DNA of 64,000 nucleotides from Eubacterium oxidoreducens (GCF_900104415.1 NZ_FMXR01000013.1:1-64000), one strand, 5' to 3'; shown: positions 7,351-16,210, counted from the stretch's first letter. Made by a program: numbers and translations. Notes: a model not told the origin generated them from the letters alone.

Positions 7351-8655
7351 ATGGAGAATAAATTTTATCATTCCGTTTATCTCAAAGCAGACAGATGCAA
7401 AGGCTGTATTCACTGTCTGAAAAGGTGTCCGACGAATGCAATCCGTGTACGTAACGGAAAAGCGCATATCATAAAGGAGTTTTGTATTGACTGTGCAGAG
7501 TGTAATCAGCACTGCCCTTATCATGCTAAGCGATCGCACCGTGATGAATGGAAGAATATAGACAAGGAAAAATACAAGGTGGCACTTGTCGATCCGTCGA
7601 TTTATGGACAGTTTAACCATTTGCATGATTTAAATGTTGTGCTGTATGGATTTAAGGCAATGGGATTTGATGATGTGTTTGATATTGCCTATGCTTATGA
7701 ATATTGGATGGAATGTGCCAGAGTATATATTGAAGAACATAAGGAAAAGTATCCGATTATCAACTCGACCTGCCCGGCGGTAGTGCGTTTGATAAGAGTG
7801 CGTTTTCCGGAATTGCTAGATCATCTCATTCCGTTTGTTCCGCCGATTGAGATTGCAGCGCGAGCGGCATTGGCACAGACGATGGAACAGACGGGATATA
7901 AAGAAGAGGAGATTGAGATTGTATATATTACGCCCTGTCCTGCGCAGGCAGCATATATCAAGTCTCCGATTGGAATAGAAAAGACACATATAACTTCGGT
8001 GCTGGCAATGAAAGATATCTATAAGCAGCTGGTAAGGTGTATGGAAGAGAATCCGAATCCGAAGGAAAAATTAATCAGAGCCGGTCGTAGCGGTGTAGGT
8101 GTTGGAACGACGTGTGCAGAGGCGCGGGGAATCGGAATTCGCAATTATGTGGCAGTAGATGGAATTGAAAATGTCATCAAGACCCTAGAGGAGATTGAAG
8201 ATGACAGACTTCCGGATGATTTGATTTTTGCAGAACTCAAGAATTGTTCGGCCGGATGTATGGGTGGAGTTTTGAATGTTGAAAATCCTTATATTGCGCG
8301 AGCTAAAGTAAAGCAGCTTGACCGTTATATTCCGGTGACAAAAAAGTCACCAAGAGAGTATTTTGAAAAATTGTGCAACATTCAGATTGAATGGGAGAAC
8401 ACACCGGAATTTGAACCGGTTTTCGAACTTGGTCAAAGTATGCAAGAAAGCATTGATAATATGTCAAAAGTTGAGACGCTGCTTAAGACTCTTCCGGGGA
8501 TGGACTGCGGTTCATGTGGTGCGCCGACATGCCGTGCGCTCGCGGAAGATATCGTGAGAGGATTTGAAGGAAGTAAGAAAGAGAATTGTATCTATCTGCT
8601 TCGAGGATTTTACAGTAAGATGCAAAAGGAAGAAGAACATAAAGATGACAATTGA
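7351..8655 (+). CDS. HydA-like [FeFe]-hydrogenase-related protein, probably sensory (HydS-type)
   Basis: 434 aa. Residues 16-26 and 45-55 are two 4Fe-4S motifs (CxxCxxCxxxC and CxxCxxCxxxC). The central domain resembles the H-cluster domain: L1 is NSTCPA with C141, L2 is TPCPAQ with C196, and L3 is NCSAGCMGG with C299 and C303, so all four H-cluster ligand positions are Cys. Catalytic hydrogenases have CC in L1; here the first (proton-transfer) Cys is Thr140. Residues about 383-415 form an extra 4Fe-4S domain (CGSCGAPTC...C) as in RnfB/CODH-type proteins. This architecture fits the putatively sensory group C/D enzymes. Third gene of the operon, SD AAGGTGA. Confidence 0.85.
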   Translation: MENKFYHSVYLKADRCKGCIHCLKRCPTNAIRVRNGKAHIIKEFCIDCAECNQHCPYHAKRSHRDEWKNIDKEKYKVALVDPSIYGQFNHLHDLNVVLYGFKAMGFDDVFDIAYAYEYWMECARVYIEEHKEKYPIINSTCPAVVRLIRVRFPELLDHLIPFVPPIEIAARAALAQTMEQTGYKEEEIEIVYITPCPAQAAYIKSPIGIEKTHITSVLAMKDIYKQLVRCMEENPNPKEKLIRAGRSGVGVGTTCAEARGIGIRNYVAVDGIENVIKTLEEIEDDRLPDDLIFAELKNCSAGCMGGVLNVENPYIARAKVKQLDRYIPVTKKSPREYFEKLCNIQIEWENTPEFEPVFELGQSMQESIDNMSKVETLLKTLPGMDCGSCGAPTCRALAEDIVRGFEGSKKENCIYLLRGFYSKMQKEEEHKDDN

Positions 8656-8983
8656 TGAAATTGCTGCATTGGAAGAATTTGAATATGTGACAAAGCCGGT
8701 AGATAAACAAATGGAAGTCAGTAAAGTATATTGCTGCGATTTACTAAGTGTGGCAATGCGTGATGTGCCACAACGTGGTGTCTGGTGTACGATTATGAAT
8801 AACAACAATACCCTGGCTGTGGCGGCATTGACGGAGTGCGCCTGTATAATTTTGTGCGAAGGAATACAGCCGACAAAAGAGGTAATCGAGACGGCGAAAG
8901 AGCAGGAAATCTGCCTGATGAAAACAAGACAGCCGATATTTGAAGCAGCACTGGAGGTACATAACAAGATTCATGGAGCTTAA
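8645..8983 (+). CDS. Second DRTGG-domain protein
   Basis: 112 aa, paralogous in size and pattern to the first gene of the operon (YCCDLLSVAMRDV, TLAVAALTECACIILCEG, AKEQEICLMKTRQPIFE). It overlaps the HydA-like gene by 11 nt and the PHP gene by 11 nt, so all are likely translated in a coupled manner. ATG 8645 has AAGGAAGAAG upstream; the longer in-frame start lies well inside the HydA-like gene. Function unknown; Cys pairs (YCC, ECAC) are visible but I do not claim metal binding. Confidence 0.78.
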   Translation: MTIDEIAALEEFEYVTKPVDKQMEVSKVYCCDLLSVAMRDVPQRGVWCTIMNNNNTLAVAALTECACIILCEGIQPTKEVIETAKEQEICLMKTRQPIFEAALEVHNKIHGA

Positions 8984-9689
8984 ATATGATTTTCATGTTC
9001 ATTCTTGTCTCTCTCCGTGTGGAGACAATGAGATGACGCCGGAGAATATAGCAGGAATGGCTTACATCAATGGCCTCGATGCTGTGGCGCTCACCGATCA
9101 TAACAGTTGTAAGAACTGCGAGGCATTTCTTGAAGCAACGAAAAAACATGGAGTGCTGGGAATCTGTGGAATGGAACTTACAACAGCAGAAGAGATACAT
9201 GTATTGTGGCTGTTTGAAAGTTTAGAAGCAGCAATGCGATTTGATGCTTTTGTAGAAGAACATTTGTTGAAGGTGAAAAACCAGATTCGAATATATGGCA
9301 ATCAGTTATTGTATGGACCGGGAGACCGATGCCTTGGAGAATATGATAATTTGCTGATTGCAGGAACGGATCTTTCATTTGAGAAGATGCCGCAGATATG
9401 GAAGGAGTATGGTGGCATCTATTTGCCGGCACATATTAATAAACCAACAACAAGTCTTTTAAGTAGTTTTGGCATGATTCCTCCGGATAGTGAATTTACA
9501 ATTTATGAATTGAACAGACCGGCGGATAAAGAACAATTATGCAAGGAGCATCCGTATTTGCGCGGCAAGAAATATCTGTCGGACTCGGATGCACACCGGC
9601 TGATTGAGATGAGAACAGAAGATAACGCGTATGTGTTAGAAGTGGAAGAAAAAAGTTTTGAAGGAATCAAAAGGAGTTTGCTTTTATAG
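8973..9689 (+). CDS. PHP-domain phosphoesterase
   Basis: 238 aa. Opens with the PHP metal motif FHVHSCLSPCG, followed by GLDAVALTDHNSCKNCEAF (second motif, DHN), GMELTTAEEIHVLWLF, and DSDAHRL near the C terminus, covering the four conserved PHP motifs. Family members hydrolyse phosphoesters with a trinuclear metal centre; substrate unknown. Starts at ATG 8973 inside the DRTGG gene, leaving the SD GGAGG rather far (15 nt), so translational coupling is likely. Last gene of the operon; the terminator overlaps its final codons. Confidence 0.87.
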   Translation: MELKYDFHVHSCLSPCGDNEMTPENIAGMAYINGLDAVALTDHNSCKNCEAFLEATKKHGVLGICGMELTTAEEIHVLWLFESLEAAMRFDAFVEEHLLKVKNQIRIYGNQLLYGPGDRCLGEYDNLLIAGTDLSFEKMPQIWKEYGGIYLPAHINKPTTSLLSSFGMIPPDSEFTIYELNRPADKEQLCKEHPYLRGKKYLSDSDAHRLIEMRTEDNAYVLEVEEKSFEGIKRSLLL

Positions 9690-9704
9690 CAAGCTCCTTT
9701 TTTG
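9671..9704 (+). terminator. Terminator of the HydA-like operon
   Basis: AAGGAGTTTGCT / AGCAAGCTCCTT with a 5 nt loop spanning the PHP stop codon, followed by six T. Class A repeat begins directly after it. Confidence 0.85.
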
Positions 9705-9705
9705 T

Positions 9706-9840
9706 TTAATAGGAAATTGCTCTGCATTTCCTATTAAACAAAAAACGCTCCGCTAAGGATGCGCACTCGCGCGAGATGAAAATGTTGCATTCTGCAACTG
9801 CGCTCGGCGCGAGCATGTCGCAAGCGACATGCTTTGTTCG
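9706..9840 (+). repeat. Class A modular intergenic repeat, copy 1 (135 bp)
   Basis: Four hairpins in series: TTTAATAGGAAAT / ATTTCCTATTAAA, then a core with CGCTCCGC and GGATGCGCAC, a CTCGCGCGAG palindrome, GTTGCA/TGCAAC, GCTCG/CGAGC, and CATGTCGC/GCGACATG. It matches 16248-16382 at 134 of 135 positions by my alignment. No ORF inside. It lies immediately 3' of the PHP gene in its orientation. The rest of the 9690-10196 gap (about 9841-10196) shows only promoter-like sequence. Confidence 0.9.
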
Positions 9841-10020
9841 GAGACGTTTTAGGAGGATTATCCGGAGGGGGACATTTTCTTATATCTTGATGATAGGAAA
9901 ATGTTACATTCGTGCATGTTTTTTTTGGAAATGTGATAAAAAATGCGAATCAATAAAAAAAACTTATTAAAATGAAAAGTATCTTCTTGGTTAGATGAGA
10001 CTAAAGTTGGGATAATTCCG

Positions 10021-10048
10021 TTGAGAAATTGATGAATTATGATAAGAT
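10021..10048 (+). promoter_or_regulatory. Possible promoter of the formate dehydrogenase operon
   Basis: TTGAGA at 10021-10026, 16 bp, TAAGAT at 10043-10048. An alternative is TTGGTT (9987) with GATAAT (10011). No Rex-like dyad is seen nearby. Either choice leaves a leader of over 140 nt. Confidence 0.35.
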
Positions 10049-10196
10049 AGGTAATGTAGGTTAAAAGCCATATGGGACTAAAAGGTGGTTATAAATGTGT
10101 AAAGGAGTCGCATTTATAACAAAAAGTTTTTATCTTATTATTAGGACTATATTTGGCGGGGTGAAAGAAAATAAAAAACAGTTAGGAGGCGTTATT

Positions 10197-10688
10197 GTGA
10201 GTGAACAGACGTTGATTCCTTTTGAGGGCACGAAAGAGCAAGAACAAGAGCTTAAAGCCGTCATTGAGGAATTAAAGGATGAAAAGGGATGTTTGATGCC
10301 GATCATGCAAAAAGCGCAAGGAATTTATGGGTATCTTCCGGTGGAAGTGCAGCAGATGATTTCGGATGGATTGGCAATTCCTTTGGAAAAAATTTATGGT
10401 GTAGCAACATTTTATTCGCAGTTTAATCTGCAGCCGAAAGGAGAATATCAGATTTCGGTTTGCCTTGGAACTGCTTGCTATGTAAAAGGATCGGGAAATA
10501 TCCTAGAAGAAGTATCGGAGATACTTGGAATTAAGACCGGAGAATGTACACCGGATCGAAAATTCTCATTGGATGCCTGTCGATGCGTGGGAGCATGTGG
10601 ACTGGCACCTGTTATGATGATTAATGACGAAGTATATGGACGTCTTGAGAAGAAAGATGTCAAGGGTATTTTGGAGAAATACAAATAA
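10197..10688 (+). CDS. NuoE-like [2Fe-2S] subunit of a formate dehydrogenase complex
   Basis: 163 aa thioredoxin-like [2Fe-2S] protein of the complex I 24 kDa / HydC family. Cluster ligands are visible as CLGTAC (Cx4C) and CVGAC (Cx3C). It passes electrons between the flavoprotein partner (NuoF-like, three genes on) and the catalytic subunit. GTG at 10197 has a strong TAGGAGG SD 9 nt upstream; an in-frame ATG at 10095 also has AAGGTGG but would add 34 hydrophobic, non-family residues, so it is not preferred. First gene of the FDH operon; next gene starts right after its stop. Confidence 0.88.
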   Translation: MSEQTLIPFEGTKEQEQELKAVIEELKDEKGCLMPIMQKAQGIYGYLPVEVQQMISDGLAIPLEKIYGVATFYSQFNLQPKGEYQISVCLGTACYVKGSGNILEEVSEILGIKTGECTPDRKFSLDACRCVGACGLAPVMMINDEVYGRLEKKDVKGILEKYK

Positions 10689-11237
10689 ATGTTACCTGAA
10701 ATTTCACTAAGTATATTAGATATTGCACAGAATTCTATTACAGCCGGAGCGTCTAAGATTGATTTATTGGTTGAGGTTAATACACAAAAGGATATTTTGA
10801 TATTTGACATTCGTGATGATGGATGTGGAATGGGCGATGAGATGTGCAAAAAGGTTGTAGATCCTTTTTATACTTCAAGAAAAACAAGAAAAGTTGGATT
10901 AGGGATTCCATTTCTTAAGCAGAGTGCGCAAGCAACACAGGGGAGTTTTGAACTTTCTTCGAAAGAAGGAGTCGGAACACATATAAAAGCAGTATTTCAA
11001 ACAGGACATATCGATTGCATGCCGCTTGGTGATCTTACAGCAACAATACATACGCTTGTTGTATATCACGAAGAAATACGGTTTGTATTTTGTTATATAG
11101 TTGATGGTAGAAAATTCGTGTTGGATACAAGTGAAGTTAGGGAGATTCTTGGAGATGTTTCTTTTCGGGAGCAGGAAGTGTCTGCTTTTCTAAAGGAATA
11201 TATTCAAGAACATATTGAACAAACAGATGGAAAATAA
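10689..11237 (+). CDS. Histidine-kinase-type ATPase (GHKL) protein of the FDH operon
   Basis: 182 aa. Residues 1-100 hold a GHKL ATPase: an N box with SILDIAQNSITAGAS, G1 box DIRDDGCGMG, and GLGIPFLKQSA as the lid/G2 region. No dimerisation/phosphoacceptor or membrane segments. Similar short ATPases are regularly found between NuoE- and NuoF-like genes of clostridial bifurcating hydrogenase operons, so it is part of the conserved set, but its function is not established. It starts at the base after the upstream stop. Confidence 0.8.
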   Translation: MLPEISLSILDIAQNSITAGASKIDLLVEVNTQKDILIFDIRDDGCGMGDEMCKKVVDPFYTSRKTRKVGLGIPFLKQSAQATQGSFELSSKEGVGTHIKAVFQTGHIDCMPLGDLTATIHTLVVYHEEIRFVFCYIVDGRKFVLDTSEVREILGDVSFREQEVSAFLKEYIQEHIEQTDGK

Positions 11238-11263
11238 CTTAGATACCTTAGGAGGTACGTGAG

Positions 11264-11641
11264 ATGAAATCATTAGAAGAACTTCGGGCAATTAAGGAGC
11301 GGATGAAAGGTCAGATTGGAATCCGTGAAATGGGTGCTGATGTGACAAGGGTGGTTGTCGGCATGGCGACTTGTGGAATTGCTTCCGGAGCACGTCCGGT
11401 ACTCAATACATTGGCACAGGAAGTGCAAAAAGAAAAGCTGGACAATGTTATGGTAACACAGACCGGTTGTATCGGTTTGTGTCAGTATGAACCAATTGTG
11501 GAAGTCTTTGAACCGGGAAAGGAAAAGATTACCTATATTTGGGTTGATGAAAAGAAAGCAAAAGATATTGTACAGAAACACTTAAAGGGTAAAGAAGTGA
11601 TAAAAGAATATACTTTAAGTGATGCTGATACGGTCAAATAG
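11264..11641 (+). CDS. Thioredoxin-like [2Fe-2S] ferredoxin
   Basis: 125 aa. Contains the shethna-type/thioredoxin-like ferredoxin cysteines: C in MATCGIASGA and the pair CIGLC in QTGCIGLCQYEPIVEV. Equivalent small subunits precede the NuoF-like subunit in HydABC-type operons. Likely an electron carrier within the complex. SD TAGGAGG 7 nt upstream. The end of the gene leads into the SD of the next gene with a 16 nt gap. Confidence 0.83.
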   Translation: MKSLEELRAIKERMKGQIGIREMGADVTRVVVGMATCGIASGARPVLNTLAQEVQKEKLDNVMVTQTGCIGLCQYEPIVEVFEPGKEKITYIWVDEKKAKDIVQKHLKGKEVIKEYTLSDADTVK

Positions 11642-11657
11642 AAATCGGAGGAACGAA

Positions 11658-13481
11658 ATGTATCGATCAGAAGTGCTCGTTTGTGGAGGAACCGGCTGTC
11701 GGAGTAGCCGAAGCGATGAGCTGATTATAAAATTTAAAGAATTAATAAGGCAAAATGGACTTGAAGAAGAAATTGCAGTGGTACAGACAGGATGTCATGG
11801 TCTGTGCGAAGCGGGTCCGATTGTTATTGTTGACCCGGAAGGAACGTTTTACTCAAGAGTAACCCTTGAAGATGTAGAAGAAATTGTGAAGGAACATCTG
11901 GTTAAGGGACGTGTGGTGGAAAGACTTGTTTATCAGGGAGAAGGTGCATCAACGCATTATTCTTTAAATGATACCGTATTTTATAAAAGTCAAAAGAGAA
12001 TTGCGCTTAGAAATTGCGGTGTGATTAATCCTGAGGAAATTGATGAGTATATAGGTACAGGCGGATATGAAGCACTTGGCAAAGTCCTGACAACAATGAC
12101 GCCGGATGAAGTAATCGAAGAAATTCTCGAAAGTGGATTAAGAGGACGAGGCGGAGCCGGATTCCCGACAGGTATGAAGTGGCGTTTTGCATCCGGCAAC
12201 CGGGGCAAAGTACAAAAGTATGTATGTTGTAATGCAGACGAAGGTGACCCGGGAGCATTCATGGATCGCTCCGTGTTAGAAGGTGATCCACATGTAGTGC
12301 TTGAAGCAATGGCAATTGCCGGATATGCGATAGGTGCAGATCAGGGATATATTTATGTACGTGCAGAGTATCCGATTGCAGTAGAAAGACTGAATATTGC
12401 CATCAAGCAGGCAAGAGAGTATGGCCTGCTTGGAAATGATATTTTTGGCACAGGATTTAATTTTGATATTGGACTTAGACTTGGTGCCGGAGCATTTGTC
12501 TGTGGTGAGGAAACTGCGCTTATGACTTCTATTGAAGGGAATCGTGGAGAACCTAGACCAAGACCGCCATTTCCGGCAGTAAAAGGTCTTTTTGAAAGTC
12601 CGACAATCTTAAATAATGTCGAAACTTATGCCAATATTCCGCAGATTATTATAAATGGTGCAGATTGGTACAAGAATATTGGAACAGACAAATCAAAAGG
12701 AACGAAGGTATTTGCACTTGGCGGTAAGATCAACAATACAGGACTTGTAGAGGTGCCGATGGGAACATCGCTTCGAACTGTTATAGAAGAGATTGGCGGC
12801 GGCGTTCCAAATGGCAAGAAGTTCAAAGCAGCACAGACGGGTGGACCATCCGGTGGATGTATTCCGGCAGAACATCTTGATGTGCCGATGGATTATGAAC
12901 ATCTTGCGGAAATTGGTTCCATCATGGGTTCCGGTGGATTGATTGTAATGGATGAAGATGCCTGTATGGTAGATATTGCCAAATTCTACCTTGAATTTAC
13001 GGTAGATGAATCTTGTGGTAAATGCACACCATGTCGTGTGGGAACCAAGAGAATGCTTGAAATCTTAGATAAGATTACAGCGGGCGAAGGAACGATGGAG
13101 GATATAGATCGACTTGAAGATCTGGCAAATAAGATTAAGACAACGGCACTTTGCGGTCTTGGTCAGACAGCGCCAAATCCGGTTCTTTCAACGATTCATT
13201 TCTTCCGTGAAGAATACGAAGCACATGTAAGAGATCATAAATGTCCGGCTTGTGTATGTAAGCCTTTGATGCATTTTGAAATTGAAGAAGATAAATGTAA
13301 AGGTTGTACACTGTGCGCACGTAAATGTCCAAGTAATGCGATTGTTGGAACCGTTAAGAATCCGCATACGATCGACCAGGATTTATGTGTAAAATGTGGA
13401 GCTTGTATAGAACATTGTAAATTTAATGCAATCCACAAAGTGGCCGGTGTGGCGGTAAAAGCAGCAAAGGAGGTGGAATAG
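11658..13481 (+). CDS. NuoF/HydB-like NAD(P)-binding flavoprotein subunit
   Basis: 607 aa. Order of domains: N-terminal thioredoxin-like 2Fe-2S (VCGGTGC...TGCHGLC, 1-90), FMN/NADH core with GLRGRGGAGFPTGMKW and ADEGDPGAFMDR (about 150-240), SLBB region, 4Fe-4S motif ESCGKCTPCRVGT (about 450), and a C-terminal 2[4Fe-4S] ferredoxin domain (CKGCTLCARKCPSNA and CVKCGACIEHC). This is the HydB/HylB plan, the site of NAD(H) reaction and, in characterised relatives, of flavin-based electron bifurcation. ATG 11658 has SD GGAGG. Adjacent FdhA makes an NAD/ferredoxin-linked formate dehydrogenase the best reading. Confidence 0.9.
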   Translation: MYRSEVLVCGGTGCRSSRSDELIIKFKELIRQNGLEEEIAVVQTGCHGLCEAGPIVIVDPEGTFYSRVTLEDVEEIVKEHLVKGRVVERLVYQGEGASTHYSLNDTVFYKSQKRIALRNCGVINPEEIDEYIGTGGYEALGKVLTTMTPDEVIEEILESGLRGRGGAGFPTGMKWRFASGNRGKVQKYVCCNADEGDPGAFMDRSVLEGDPHVVLEAMAIAGYAIGADQGYIYVRAEYPIAVERLNIAIKQAREYGLLGNDIFGTGFNFDIGLRLGAGAFVCGEETALMTSIEGNRGEPRPRPPFPAVKGLFESPTILNNVETYANIPQIIINGADWYKNIGTDKSKGTKVFALGGKINNTGLVEVPMGTSLRTVIEEIGGGVPNGKKFKAAQTGGPSGGCIPAEHLDVPMDYEHLAEIGSIMGSGGLIVMDEDACMVDIAKFYLEFTVDESCGKCTPCRVGTKRMLEILDKITAGEGTMEDIDRLEDLANKIKTTALCGLGQTAPNPVLSTIHFFREEYEAHVRDHKCPACVCKPLMHFEIEEDKCKGCTLCARKCPSNAIVGTVKNPHTIDQDLCVKCGACIEHCKFNAIHKVAGVAVKAAKEVE

Positions 13482-13482
13482 A

Positions 13483-16194
13483 ATGGTAAACATTAAAATC
13501 GACGGCATTGAAATGCAGGTAGAAGAAGGAACTACCATTCTCCAGGCGGCTGAAGCTGCGGGAATTAAGATTCCAACCCTGTGTTATTTAAAAGAGTTAA
13601 GTCCGGAAGCGTCATGTCGTATGTGTCTTGTGGAAATTGAAGGAAATCCTAAGATGCAGACAGCATGTTCGTTCCCGGTTGCAGAAGGAAATAATATATT
13701 TACGAACACACCGAAGGTAAGAGAAGCAAGAAAGACCGTGCTAGATCTTTTGTTATCGAATCATAAGACAAATTGCTTTAAGTGTTCTTTTAACGGAGAA
13801 TGTAAATTACAAGAATATTGTATGGAATATGGTGTGGAAAGATCGGAATTTGAGGGCGAAAAGATTGATTATCCAATCGATGAGAGTAATCCGTTCTTGC
13901 GCTTCGATCCGAACCTGTGTATCTTGTGTCATAGATGCGTAAATACTTGTGAAAAGATTGTAGGGCGCGGAGCAATCGGTACTGCAGAACGTGGATTTGT
14001 TGCACATATATCCACTCCGTTTGGAGTGGACTGGGCGGATTCAACTTGCGAGTCCTGTGGTAACTGTGCGCAGGCTTGTCCGACAGGAGCATTAACCATG
14101 AAGCGTCATAAACCATATCGTGTTTGGGAGACGCACAAGGTTCGTACTACTTGTCCACATTGTGCAACCGGATGCCAGTTTGATCTTGTGGTAAAGGATA
14201 ATAAGATTGTTGATTGCCTTGCAGCAGATGGTCCTTCCAACAAGGGATTGCTTTGCGTAAAGGGACGAAGCGGTTCTTTTGATTTCGTTCATGCAGATGA
14301 TAGAATTAAATATCCTTTGATTAAAAATAAAAAGACCGGCGAGTTTGAACGAGCAAGCTGGGATGAAGCACTTGACCTTGTTGCTTCTAAATTCATGGAA
14401 ATAAAGAAACAGTATGGCTCTGATTCACTGGCGGGATTTGCCTGCTCTAGATCACCAAATGAAGATATCTACATGGTGCAGAAGATGGTTCGTACTTGTT
14501 TTGGAACAAACAATACAGATAATTGTGCGCGTGTATGCCACTCAGCTTCGGTAGCAGGATTGGCTATGACGTTAGGTTCCGGTGCAATGACCAATCCAAT
14601 CGGAGATATTACAAAGGATGTGGACGCTATTTTGCTTGTGGGCTCCAATCCGGAAGAAGCACATCCGGTTGTTGGTATGCAGATTCGCCAGGCGGTAGCG
14701 AAGGGGGCAAAGCTGATTGTAGTGGATCCTCGTGATATTGACTTGTCCAAGAAGGCAACGATTCACCTGAAATTAAAGCCGGGTACCAATGTTGCATTTG
14801 CAAATGGTATTATGCATATTCTGATTCGCGATGGCCTTGTGGATGAGAAGTTTATCAAAGAACGTACAGAAGGTTATGAAGAGTTAGCCGAAATCGTAAA
14901 AGAATATACACCGGAAAAAGTAGCAAAAGAATGCCATATTGATGCGGATGATCTTGTAAAGGCTGCGCATATTTATGCGGAAGCAGACAAGGCTCCGATT
15001 ATTTACTGTCTTGGTGTTACAGAACATTCGCAGGGAACAGAAGGCGTTATGTCTATGTCCAATATTGCGATGCTGTGCGGAAAGCTTGGCAAGTCCGGAT
15101 GCGGTGTGAATCCGCTGCGAGGTCAGAACAATGTGCAGGGAGCTTGTGATATGGGAGCTCAGCCGACAGACTTCCCGGGATATCAAAAAGTAGCGAATCC
15201 GGATGTCATTAAGAAGTTTGAAGATGCCTGGGGCGTGAAACTTCCGACGGAAGTTGGAATTCATGCAACAGATGTGTTCCCGGCAGCAATAGAAGGTAAG
15301 ATCAAGGGACTTTATATCTATGGAGAAGATCCGGTTGTTACAGATGCGGATACAACACATATTATAAAAGCACTTAAGAGTCTTGATTTCTTTGTGGTAC
15401 AGGAATTATTTATGACTGAAACTGCGCAGCTTGCAGATGTTATTTTGCCGGGTATGTCATATGCAGAAAAAGAAGGAACGTTCTCGAATACAGAACGTCG
15501 CGTGCAAAGAGTACGCAAGGCGGTAGATTTGACGAAGAATCCGGAGTTTGATATTCGCCTGGATACGGATATTATCATTGATCTTATGAATCGCATGGGA
15601 TATCCGCAAAAACATATGACAGCAGCTGAAATTATGGATGAAGTTGCTTCTTTGACACCGTCATTTGCCGGAATTTCACATGAAAGACTTGACAGCGAAG
15701 AAGTTGCAGGACAGGGACTTCAGTGGCCATGTACATCAAAGGAACATCCTGGAACACCAATCATGCATGTGGATCGCTTCTCAAGAGGACTTGGCTGGTT
15801 ATATCCGACAACTTATAAGCCATCGAAGGAACTTCCGGATGAAGAGTATCCGACCATCTTGATGACAGGTCGTATCTTGTATCATTACACAACGCGTGCA
15901 ATGACGGGACGTACTCCGGGACTTATGGAGATTGAAGGAAAGTCCTTTATCGAAATAAATGAGCAGGATGCAGCGCGTATTGGAATTAAAAATGGAGAGA
16001 GGATTAAGGTATCTTCACGTCGTGGTTCGGTAGAAACGACTGCAAGAGTGGGAGATAAAGTCTCGCCGGGCGAGACATGGATGCCGTTCCATTTTCCGGA
16101 TGGAAATTGTAACTGGCTGACAAATGCAGCGCTTGATCCAATCTGCAGAATTCCGGAATATAAGGTATGTGCAGTAAAGCTTGAAAAAATATAA
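13483..16194 (+). CDS. fdhA: Formate dehydrogenase alpha subunit (NuoG-like N-terminus plus Mo/W-bis-MGD domain)
   Basis: 903 aa. N-terminal NuoG-like part: 2Fe-2S Cys (CYLKELSPEASCRMC), a His/Cys cluster (HKTNCFKC), and two 4Fe-4S motifs (CILCHRCVNTC, CESCGNCAQAC). From about residue 225 a molybdopterin oxidoreductase with its own 4Fe-4S motif CPHCATGC. The catalytic position in NCARVCHSASVAGL is C352, so this is the Cys rather than selenocysteine form. C-terminal dinucleotide-binding domain around YHYTTRAMTGRTPGL. It oxidises formate or reduces CO2, exchanging electrons with the NuoF/NuoE-like subunits. SD AAGGAGG; ends the operon before a terminator. No cofactor-synthesis genes are nearby. 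Confidence 0.92.
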   Translation: MVNIKIDGIEMQVEEGTTILQAAEAAGIKIPTLCYLKELSPEASCRMCLVEIEGNPKMQTACSFPVAEGNNIFTNTPKVREARKTVLDLLLSNHKTNCFKCSFNGECKLQEYCMEYGVERSEFEGEKIDYPIDESNPFLRFDPNLCILCHRCVNTCEKIVGRGAIGTAERGFVAHISTPFGVDWADSTCESCGNCAQACPTGALTMKRHKPYRVWETHKVRTTCPHCATGCQFDLVVKDNKIVDCLAADGPSNKGLLCVKGRSGSFDFVHADDRIKYPLIKNKKTGEFERASWDEALDLVASKFMEIKKQYGSDSLAGFACSRSPNEDIYMVQKMVRTCFGTNNTDNCARVCHSASVAGLAMTLGSGAMTNPIGDITKDVDAILLVGSNPEEAHPVVGMQIRQAVAKGAKLIVVDPRDIDLSKKATIHLKLKPGTNVAFANGIMHILIRDGLVDEKFIKERTEGYEELAEIVKEYTPEKVAKECHIDADDLVKAAHIYAEADKAPIIYCLGVTEHSQGTEGVMSMSNIAMLCGKLGKSGCGVNPLRGQNNVQGACDMGAQPTDFPGYQKVANPDVIKKFEDAWGVKLPTEVGIHATDVFPAAIEGKIKGLYIYGEDPVVTDADTTHIIKALKSLDFFVVQELFMTETAQLADVILPGMSYAEKEGTFSNTERRVQRVRKAVDLTKNPEFDIRLDTDIIIDLMNRMGYPQKHMTAAEIMDEVASLTPSFAGISHERLDSEEVAGQGLQWPCTSKEHPGTPIMHVDRFSRGLGWLYPTTYKPSKELPDEEYPTILMTGRILYHYTTRAMTGRTPGLMEIEGKSFIEINEQDAARIGIKNGERIKVSSRRGSVETTARVGDKVSPGETWMPFHFPDGNCNWLTNAALDPICRIPEYKVCAVKLEKI

Positions 16195-16210
16195 GAAGAG
16201 ATTGAAAGAC

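Noticed and set aside
9706-9840. Class A repeat as an insertion sequence or MITE
   Set aside because: No ORF, no convincing terminal inverted repeats over the whole unit, and no target duplication seen; kept as a repeat of unknown type.
10095-10196. N-terminal extension of the NuoE-like protein from ATG 10095
   Set aside because: It has an SD, but the 34 extra residues are hydrophobic and unlike the family; GTG 10197 has the stronger SD TAGGAGG.
13483-16194. Naming this subunit HydA, by analogy with HydABC operons
   Set aside because: The C-terminal two-thirds is a molybdopterin oxidoreductase with RVCHSASVAGL, not an H-cluster domain, so it is FdhA.
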